From assembly GCA_029212405.1 (NCBI GenBank), contig JARGNR010000001.1, positions 34,496 to 86,050 on the forward strand: a DNA stretch of 51,555 nucleotides. The letters are read 5' to 3'. Source of the stretch: Saprospiraceae bacterium. Its GTDB lineage: Bacteria > Bacteroidota > Bacteroidia > Chitinophagales > Saprospiraceae. The notes under the pieces were generated by a model. It did not search any database. It was not told the DNA's origin and saw nothing but the letters and a program-made list of their open reading frames with translations. Within the stretch, counting starts at the first letter, position 1. The number at the start of each line of letters is the position of its first letter. The position numbers and the translations under genes were made by a program. Shown here in pieces: positions 44,372 to 51,555 of the stretch.

Positions 44372-47300
44372 ATGAAAATAAAATTTCTACACACCCTTAT
44401 TTTATGTTTTACTCTATTCAGTGTATCACTGAATGCTCAAAACTCCTTGGCAGTTACTGTATTTGAAGATGTCGATGGCAATGGTCTAGAGGATATTGGC
44501 GAACCCGTTATAAACGGCGTAACAACTTTAGAATTGCAACTTTGGCAGGATGTTGATATGAATGGCTCCATTAATGCTGAAGACATAGAATGGATGCATG
44601 ATGGTGGAATAGGTGGAGTATACACCTTTGGAACAGGAAATGTTCTTCCTGATGACGGTTATATCTTATTATATAATGAAGCAGGAGGCCCTGGATCTTA
44701 TTATGTGACAAAATTAGTAAATGGAGTGGGTACCATGGATTCAGACAATGATGTTGATCCTATGACGAACTCTGCTACTTTTGGACTAGTAGGTGACTCG
44801 CCTGAAACACTTATCGATTTAGGACTAGTTATCGCTGGAAATATAGGAAGTTTTGTCTGGGAAGATTCCAATGGTGATGGAATTCAAGACGGTGGTGAAA
44901 ATGGTATTGATGGCTTAAATGTCACCTTGCTTGATGCAACAACAATGTTGAATGTCACTCAAGATATAGATTTCCTCCCTTTGACCAATCCAGCGGTAAC
45001 CGCTGGTGGAGGTACATATACATTTGATAATTTACCTCCTGGACAATACATCGTAGAATTTACCGCTCCTACTCCTTCTCCAAATCCTTGGTATCCAACT
45101 GTCTCAGCTGTGGAAACTGATGCAACGGATGTAACCAATGATAGTGATGCTGAAAATAATTCTGCAGCTGCCAATTACTTGCAGTCACATACTATTATTT
45201 TATTATCCGATGAAACGGATGAAGAAGATAAGATTGATGCTGGATTTTTCCAAGCATCCATCATAGGAGATATGGTATGGGAAGATTTAAATGGGGATGG
45301 AATTCAAGACGCTGGTGAACCAGGTATTGATGGAGTTACAGTTTCTTTATTAGACGACTTAGGAGCTGCAGCAATTGGAGCAGACGGCTTAGCTGTCCCA
45401 GATCAAATAACAGCTGGTGGTGGTTTATACCAATTCACCTTGGTAGCACCTGGTGATTATCAAGTACAATTCAATCTACCAGCTCCAATAGCAGGTGTAA
45501 ATTGGTATCCAACTGAATTTGACAATACGCATACGGATGCGAATGATCCAGATATAGATAGTGATGCAAATAATGATGCTGCTGACGTAGCTAATTATTT
45601 AAAATCACATGTTATTACTATAGTTTCAGATGAAGAAACCAATGGTAACGACAATGAAGATACAAGAATCGATGCAGGGTTCTGGTTGCCTGCCATGGTA
45701 GGTAATAAAGTCTTTTGTGATGTGAATGGAAATGGGGTAGATGATGGTGAAGCAGGAGTCGATGGTGTAGATGTTCGTATGATTAATGTAAGCACTGGAG
45801 CAACTGCTCAAGACGCAGATGGAGTAGATTTAACTACCACTACTGCAGGAGGAGGTATTTACAATTTTGACCTGGTACCTCCAGGAGACTACCGTATTGA
45901 ATTTTCATTTACAGCAGCTGTTCCCGGCCCTCCATTTACATTCACACTGCAAGACGATCCTGACGGATTAGGAACAGATTTTACAGATAGTGACGCAGAC
46001 CCTAATCCAGGTGGAACTCAAGGACAGACTGAAGAATTTAATATCATTTCCCAAGATACAGAAGAAGAAGAAAAGTGGGATGCAGGGGTTTATCAAGCAA
46101 TTAACATCTTAGGAAATGTATGGATTGAAAATGATGCTAACTTGATGTATGATGGTGAATCCGGTCCTGGTGCTGTAATGCTGGAATTATTTGACAGCGA
46201 TGGTAATAAGATCGACGAGGCATTTACCAATGCTGGTGATTACGAATTTATTGGTTTACCCCCGGGAGATTATTATATCCAATTTAATACAGTTGGTACT
46301 CCTTTGGAAAGTGCCACTCCGTGTGCAGGATTTAATGATGCCAATGACATGGTTGATAATGATGACAATGGAAATGATGATCCACTGGTTCAAACCACCA
46401 TATTTACATTAGAAAGTAATTGCGATGTAAATAATCCACCTGAAGTTGTGTATATAGATTTTTGTTACTTCTTTGATTGTAACGAACCGAATATGTTGGC
46501 AGCTACCGCTTGTGATGAAATTATCGACCCAAATATCATTTGTGATATATCTATATTAGGTACGTTTTGCAACTTGATGCCAACAGAAGATTCTCCAGGA
46601 AATCAACCACAACCATTATGTCCTGATGGTGGAGCACCTCACAACATGTCATGGTTTGCTTTTGTTGCCTATGGAGGTTCTTATACCATTACTGTAACTC
46701 CTACGGGATGTACGGGCAGTACCACTGGAATTGATGGTGTTCAAATTGGATTATATACAGATTGTACATTTACTGAAGAAGTTTACTGTAATCCCGATTG
46801 TAACCTTGACCCCGTCACGTTTGATTCTAGTGTACTAGAGGAGGGACAAACTTATTATTTCTTCATTGATGGTTGTAGCAGTAGTGTATGTAGTTATGAA
46901 GTAGTAATCGATGGAGCTCCTCAAGAACCGAGTTTGCTTCCTGATGATGTTTGTATTGACAATAATGGAGTTCTTGAATGCGAAGATGCAATGTATTGTC
47001 CAGACGCTTTAGTTGACTTTGTTGTAACAGACTTCAACTTGACAGTTGATTTCACTTGGTCTGTAACAACCGTTTCAGGTACACCGTACACTGGAGATCC
47101 TGCTCCAATGACAGAAGATGAAATATTATCTATTTCTTTCCCAGATGAAGGAGTTTATCAAGTGTGTATTACGCAAGTTGACAATGGTTGTTTATCACAA
47201 CAATGGAATGGAAATATATGCAGAGAAATCACAATTGAAGGTATTGATGATGAAGAATTTACGGATCAAATCATATGTGAAGAAGATTTAGTCAACTTTA

Positions 47301-50300
47301 ATCTAAATGTATTTGATACAGAAGATCCAAATACGGATGGAACAGCTGGATGGCAAGATCCTTCGACTGCTGTAGATTTTGGAACAGTTACAGGATTTGT
47401 GACAACACCAGAAGGGTGTATGTATGAGCAAGAGTTTGAGTTGATGATGCATCCAGAGTCTGAAAAAGGTCTTTATGAGCAAACCTTATGTAGAGATGAG
47501 TTACCAATTATTATTGATGGCACACAATATACTGAAATAAGTTTTGCAGGAGATCTTGTATTGTCTATTCCAGATCTTCCGATAATTGAAACACCTGATG
47601 TAAATGGATGTGATTCTGTTATTGATCTTAGCTTGGAAGTATTAGACATATTCAACGGAACATTGACAGAAGGAATCTGTACTCCAGATGGGGTACTGCT
47701 TCTCTTTGAATATGGTACAGAAGCGGATGGTTTCCCTTCTACAGAAGAAGAATTTATTACATGGGAATGGACAGCTCCAGATGGAGACATTTTGCCAGAT
47801 GACATATTCGATCCATCAGACATTTTAAATAATATTGCAACAATTGATGAAGGCAGTGGAACATATACGCTTACTGCAACAATTGTTAAAAACGGAGTTT
47901 CTTGTATGTTTACGTATGATGTAATGATTGATTTCGATCAACTTTTACCTCCTACTCCTAATATTACTGCACCTGGGTTAGATGTATGTGAATCAGATCC
48001 CTTGGTTACTTATACCGCGGTAGATCTAGGAGATGCAACATTACTTACATGGGTTTACCCGAATGACGTTGCATCTGCAACATTTAGCGGAGCGTTGGAT
48101 GAAGAAATCACGATCGACTGGACTGGCTCCGCTGGAGGAACCGTGTCATTATTTACCAATAATGGATGTGGAGATAGTGAATTGATTGAAATTGAAGTTA
48201 CTGTAGTCCCACAAGCTACTCCTGCATTTGACTTTACAGCAGAAGTATGTACAGACAGTTGCACTATTATAGAATTCATGGGCGATGTGACAGACATAGA
48301 TGTTTTTGATTGGGATTTCGATGGCGGCACCGAAAATAACGGTACAGGAAGTCAAGGACCTGGTCCTCATTGTGTGAGCTGGTCAGATAGTGGTGACAAA
48401 ACCATTACTTTGAGTTATACCGACCTTGCTGGTTGTGTATCAACTGTAACCACAGAGATTGTTTCGGTTATTGCACCAATAACTCCGCCTGTTATTAATT
48501 GTAACCCGAATACAGGAGAAGTAAGTTTCACCTGGGACGATGTTCCTGATAATACAGGATATAGTGTTGAGGTAACCTCAACTAGTATAGTGACAGGTGA
48601 CCCTCATACGGGTACATTAAATGGTACAACATTCACTGTAACTGGATTACAAGAAGGAGAAACTGTTACAATCATTTTGACCATCATGACAATGGATGCA
48701 TGTCAGATGATTACAGTATCGTCTCCTGGATGTACATCTCAAGACTGTATCGCACCAACTATCGATTTGGATGCTGATGTGACTACATTCTGTTTGGATC
48801 CAACTACTGGAACGGCAACAATCACCGCAGATATCACATCGGGTGAAACTGGAACAGGCACATTTGTAGGTCCAGGAATAGTTGATCCAATTAATGGAAT
48901 ATTCGATCCAGATTCGGCAAATATTGGTATAAATACCATAACGTATCAATTTATGACGGATGATCCTGTACCTTGCCTTGGAAACCAAACAATACAAATA
49001 GAGGTGAATGAAACACCAACGGCATCATTTGTTTCTGATGTAGATACCATTTGTATTTCGGGCCAGTTTAATCTTATGTATGATGGAACAAATAATGTAA
49101 ATACTTTGGAATGGGACTATGGACTTGATGGTACGGGTAATGATGGAACAACACCTTCTGTAACCTATACCACACCTGGTGAGAAAACCATTACACTAAT
49201 GGTCACCAAAGATAACTGTCAATCAGAAGTAGTAGAATATACTGTATTTGTTCAACCTGAAGTAGAGCAAGTAATGATTACATGTTCGATTCAAGAAATC
49301 GATCAAGTACAATTCAGTTGGAATGCTGTCCCGGGAGCTACTGGTTATTTAGTTAGTGTTGATGGAGGAACACCTTTTGTTACTACAGATACATTCCATG
49401 GAGAGACAGGGTTAAGTCCTGATGACATGGTTACTATTACAGTAACTGTAATTACGGATAGCAAATGTCCTCCAACAATGGACGAAGCAACTTGTACAGC
49501 TGTATCTTGTCCAACATTTACTTTCTCTTACGACGATCCTGTACAAGATATTTGTGTTGACGGAACAAACCCACTCATTGACCTTCAAGCATTAGCTTCT
49601 GGTGGTGATGGAACTGGAACTTACACTTGGTCAGGAACAAATGTAACAAATGCACAATTTGATCCAAATGGGCTTCCAGAAGGATCTTATGATTTATTTG
49701 TTACCTATGAGGAAAATAGTTGTGAAGAATCAGGTTCAGTAACAGTAAATATTACAACTATACCAACTGCAGCTTTCTCTGTTGATAACAATACCATTTG
49801 TGTTGGTGAAACTGTAAATCTTCTATATGAAGGTTCTCAATTGCCAGGTCAAACGATTTCGTGGACATCTGGAGGTGAAGATGTAGTTCCTGGTGCAAAT
49901 CCAAATGAATATTCATCCACATTTAACGCTGTAGGAACTTTTGATATAACACTAGATGTAGAGAATGGAGCATGCTCCACTACTCCTGCAAGTGCATCAA
50001 TAACTGTAGAACCAGAACTCGTATTTGATACGATCAACTGTCTGGAAGACTTAGATCAGATATTCTTCAGTTGGGCTCCAGTTGACTGTGCTACCGAATA
50101 TGAAGTCTTTATTGATGGAACTTCTCAAGGCATACAATCAACAACAGACTTTACAGCAACTGGTCTTTCTGTAGGACAGGAAGTTACAATAGAAGTGATT
50201 GCAGTAAGTGGTTGTGCTTGTGGAAACGTCATGAAAACAAGAATTTGTGAAGCACAGGATTGTACACCAGTTGATTTATCATTGTCAACCATGGATGGAG

Positions 50301-51313
50301 TTACCGAATTCTGTTTAACAGAAGGTATTGCACCGGTTGAGATTATAGCAGAAACAATTGGAACTATGGGAAGTGGTACATCCACATGGTCTGGTCCAGG
50401 AGTTGATCAAAATGGAATGTTTGATCCTACTGCTGCTGGAATTGGAACTCATGTTATTGTCTTTGACTTTTTAGAATCAGCAGGATGTCCTTATCAAGAA
50501 TCAATAACATTTATTGTTAATGAACTTCCAGAAGTTTCACAACAGTATGAAGAACTATCTTGCTACGATCAGACTACCACGCTATTGGAAGTACTTCCAA
50601 TGGGTGGAGATGGAGACTATACCATCACTCTGAATGGTGCTGATGCTGACTTAATGAATGATGTAGAACCAGGCACCTATGAAATTATTGTGTCAGATGG
50701 AAACATGTGTTCTGCAACAACAAGTGTTACAATCGCACCTGCGGCAGAGCCAACAATTAATATTTCAGGTTCAGCTGAACTAGTTCTGGGAGATTCATCA
50801 TCTTACTCCATAAATAATGTATTTACTGGAGAAACTGTTGATTCTATTATATGGATCGCTAATGGAGAAGTGATTTGTAATGATCCTGCATGTTTTAATA
50901 TTGGAACACAAATGCCATTGCAAACTACAGATTACGAAGTGACTGTGTATTATAATAGTGGATGTTCTGTGTTTGCGACCTTCACAGTAGTAATTACTGA
51001 TCCTCCAATTATTTCAGTATTTGAAATACCGAATATCATTTCACCTAATAATGATGGAGATAATGACGAATGGAAAATTGTTTCGAATGATGAAAACATA
51101 GTTGTCAACTCTGTCAGTATATTTGATAGATGGGGAAATAATGTATGGGCTTACGAAGGTTCTCCTTTTAATGCGAAGGATAATAACATTACATGGGATG
51201 GTAAGTTTAACGATAAGGTTTTACAACCTGGTGTCTATGTTTTCTTCGTAAACTTTAATGACGCCATCAGAGATAATAATCTCCGAACTGGAAGTATAAC
51301 GATCATAAATTAG
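44372..51313 (+). CDS. Giant type IX-secreted surface protein with SdrD-like, PKD and FN3-like repeats
   Basis: A 2313-residue surface protein. The ATG at 44372 begins the signal peptide MKIKFLHTLILCFTLFSVSL; the open frame extends to a TTG at 44294. About 44.45-46.5 kb encodes five SdrD_B-like units of ~130-145 residues (VWEDSNGDGIQDGG, VWEDLNGDGIQDAG and variants). A cysteine-rich region follows. From ~48.2 kb a PKD, FN3-like and 'SGPG' domain order repeats three times with a period near 770 bases. A SprB-like repeat (~50.55 kb) and the gliding/T9SS type B C-terminal sorting domain (from ~51.0 kb: PNIISPNNDGDNDEW, FDRWGNNVW, LQPGVYVFFV) end it. The likely role is adhesion or gliding-related; exported by the type IX system. 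Followed by a strong terminator, so monocistronic. Confidence 0.92.
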   Translation: MKIKFLHTLILCFTLFSVSLNAQNSLAVTVFEDVDGNGLEDIGEPVINGVTTLELQLWQDVDMNGSINAEDIEWMHDGGIGGVYTFGTGNVLPDDGYILLYNEAGGPGSYYVTKLVNGVGTMDSDNDVDPMTNSATFGLVGDSPETLIDLGLVIAGNIGSFVWEDSNGDGIQDGGENGIDGLNVTLLDATTMLNVTQDIDFLPLTNPAVTAGGGTYTFDNLPPGQYIVEFTAPTPSPNPWYPTVSAVETDATDVTNDSDAENNSAAANYLQSHTIILLSDETDEEDKIDAGFFQASIIGDMVWEDLNGDGIQDAGEPGIDGVTVSLLDDLGAAAIGADGLAVPDQITAGGGLYQFTLVAPGDYQVQFNLPAPIAGVNWYPTEFDNTHTDANDPDIDSDANNDAADVANYLKSHVITIVSDEETNGNDNEDTRIDAGFWLPAMVGNKVFCDVNGNGVDDGEAGVDGVDVRMINVSTGATAQDADGVDLTTTTAGGGIYNFDLVPPGDYRIEFSFTAAVPGPPFTFTLQDDPDGLGTDFTDSDADPNPGGTQGQTEEFNIISQDTEEEEKWDAGVYQAINILGNVWIENDANLMYDGESGPGAVMLELFDSDGNKIDEAFTNAGDYEFIGLPPGDYYIQFNTVGTPLESATPCAGFNDANDMVDNDDNGNDDPLVQTTIFTLESNCDVNNPPEVVYIDFCYFFDCNEPNMLAATACDEIIDPNIICDISILGTFCNLMPTEDSPGNQPQPLCPDGGAPHNMSWFAFVAYGGSYTITVTPTGCTGSTTGIDGVQIGLYTDCTFTEEVYCNPDCNLDPVTFDSSVLEEGQTYYFFIDGCSSSVCSYEVVIDGAPQEPSLLPDDVCIDNNGVLECEDAMYCPDALVDFVVTDFNLTVDFTWSVTTVSGTPYTGDPAPMTEDEILSISFPDEGVYQVCITQVDNGCLSQQWNGNICREITIEGIDDEEFTDQIICEEDLVNFNLNVFDTEDPNTDGTAGWQDPSTAVDFGTVTGFVTTPEGCMYEQEFELMMHPESEKGLYEQTLCRDELPIIIDGTQYTEISFAGDLVLSIPDLPIIETPDVNGCDSVIDLSLEVLDIFNGTLTEGICTPDGVLLLFEYGTEADGFPSTEEEFITWEWTAPDGDILPDDIFDPSDILNNIATIDEGSGTYTLTATIVKNGVSCMFTYDVMIDFDQLLPPTPNITAPGLDVCESDPLVTYTAVDLGDATLLTWVYPNDVASATFSGALDEEITIDWTGSAGGTVSLFTNNGCGDSELIEIEVTVVPQATPAFDFTAEVCTDSCTIIEFMGDVTDIDVFDWDFDGGTENNGTGSQGPGPHCVSWSDSGDKTITLSYTDLAGCVSTVTTEIVSVIAPITPPVINCNPNTGEVSFTWDDVPDNTGYSVEVTSTSIVTGDPHTGTLNGTTFTVTGLQEGETVTIILTIMTMDACQMITVSSPGCTSQDCIAPTIDLDADVTTFCLDPTTGTATITADITSGETGTGTFVGPGIVDPINGIFDPDSANIGINTITYQFMTDDPVPCLGNQTIQIEVNETPTASFVSDVDTICISGQFNLMYDGTNNVNTLEWDYGLDGTGNDGTTPSVTYTTPGEKTITLMVTKDNCQSEVVEYTVFVQPEVEQVMITCSIQEIDQVQFSWNAVPGATGYLVSVDGGTPFVTTDTFHGETGLSPDDMVTITVTVITDSKCPPTMDEATCTAVSCPTFTFSYDDPVQDICVDGTNPLIDLQALASGGDGTGTYTWSGTNVTNAQFDPNGLPEGSYDLFVTYEENSCEESGSVTVNITTIPTAAFSVDNNTICVGETVNLLYEGSQLPGQTISWTSGGEDVVPGANPNEYSSTFNAVGTFDITLDVENGACSTTPASASITVEPELVFDTINCLEDLDQIFFSWAPVDCATEYEVFIDGTSQGIQSTTDFTATGLSVGQEVTIEVIAVSGCACGNVMKTRICEAQDCTPVDLSLSTMDGVTEFCLTEGIAPVEIIAETIGTMGSGTSTWSGPGVDQNGMFDPTAAGIGTHVIVFDFLESAGCPYQESITFIVNELPEVSQQYEELSCYDQTTTLLEVLPMGGDGDYTITLNGADADLMNDVEPGTYEIIVSDGNMCSATTSVTIAPAAEPTINISGSAELVLGDSSSYSINNVFTGETVDSIIWIANGEVICNDPACFNIGTQMPLQTTDYEVTVYYNSGCSVFATFTVVITDPPIISVFEIPNIISPNNDGDNDEWKIVSNDENIVVNSVSIFDRWGNNVWAYEGSPFNAKDNNITWDGKFNDKVLQPGVYVFFVNFNDAIRDNNLRTGSITIIN

Positions 51314-51335
51314 ATTTTATAAAACATATGATTTT

Positions 51336-51369
51336 AAAAAGTGGATCTTTCGGGATCCACTTTTTTTTT
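51336..51369 (+). terminator. Intrinsic terminator of the giant surface-protein gene
   Basis: Stem AAAAAGTGGATC/GATCCAC with T run, TTTCGG loop and nine T. It lies about 23 bases past the stop. The last ~185 bases of the window after it hold no visible gene. Confidence 0.9.
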
Positions 51370-51555
51370 AACTCATTCTAACAGCAGTTTGACGGCATTC
51401 CCGTAATGGTGGTTATATTATATACGTGATAAAGTTGACTGTGAAGAAAAGTATCTCTCTTCTTTCTAGATATTGATTTTTATTTAGCAAGGTTTATCTT
51501 TCGCCGATCTTCATCCTTCAGCGCAACGAAATCTCAACATACACTCTCCCCTTTT

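Noticed and set aside
44437-50385. Many open frames antisense to the giant surface-protein gene
   Set aside because: Shadows caused by the repeat-rich, Asp/Gly/Thr-coding sequence; none has a plausible start or family match.

Overview
This window is a stretch of AT-rich bacterial chromosome from a member of the Bacteroidota. The evidence is direct. Several genes are preceded by the phylum's promoter signature (TTG, about 19 bases, TAnnTTTG). Shine-Dalgarno sequences are largely absent. There is a giant cell-surface protein with a gliding/type IX secretion C-terminal sorting domain, a PF14905-type outer-membrane barrel protein, DUF4294 and DUF6427 proteins, and a mevalonate route to isoprenoids. 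The SdrD-like repeats plus the 'SPNNDGDND' sorting domain fit the Saprospiria best, but that placement is inference. No phage, insertion sequence, CRISPR array or resistance island was seen; most of the window is housekeeping.

Layout. 0-2.8 kb (minus): start of cinA, a 58-residue protein translationally coupled to gltX, gltX, and a mevalonate kinase. 2.9-5.1 kb: membrane pyrophosphatase with its own consensus promoter; a separate minus-strand terminator upstream marks a likely small RNA. 5.6-11.4 kb: a VOC protein, an OmpA/PD40 lipoprotein-like envelope protein, a DUF4294-mvaD-rhodanese operon and a DUF6427 membrane protein. 11.7-21.6 kb: clpB; a LytTR regulator, LytS-type histidine kinase and outer-membrane barrel protein in one minus-strand block; an S9 peptidase. 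21.8-25.5 kb: accC, accB, efp, fabH. 26-30 kb: a thioredoxin-SPOR fusion, a di-haem peroxidase lipoprotein, then a long gene-free gap with a duplicated RNA-like element and a terminator just ahead of a VOC-FAH gene pair. 30.3-35.8 kb: an orphan NarL-type regulator, an SPFH protein, clpX, clpP, tig and tRNA-Leu. 35.9-44.1 kb: GH3 protein, inward-rectifier-type K+ channel, an ECF sigma/anti-sigma/Spy-like trio, an EamA transporter, a TPR protein and an aspartoacylase-family enzyme. 44.4-51.3 kb: a 2313-residue T9SS surface protein.

How the genes work together. Protein quality control is concentrated here (clpB, clpX, clpP, tig). Early fatty-acid synthesis is the accC-accB-efp-fabH block. Two mevalonate-pathway enzymes lie 6 kb apart. 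Envelope sensing appears twice, as the OMP-LytS-LytTR block and the ECF sigma trio.

The best candidates for something undescribed are non-coding. First, a 21-nt motif occurs twice, each copy between hairpins, ending in a strong terminator 22-28 bases before the VOC-FAH genes. Second, there is a ~90-nt rod-like hairpin at 29.8 kb. Third, an orphan terminator upstream of the pyrophosphatase points to a small RNA. Coding curiosities are the thioredoxin-SPOR fusion with an abutting cysteine-rich micro-ORF, and the K+ channel whose only ATG is out of frame by one base in an A8 tract.
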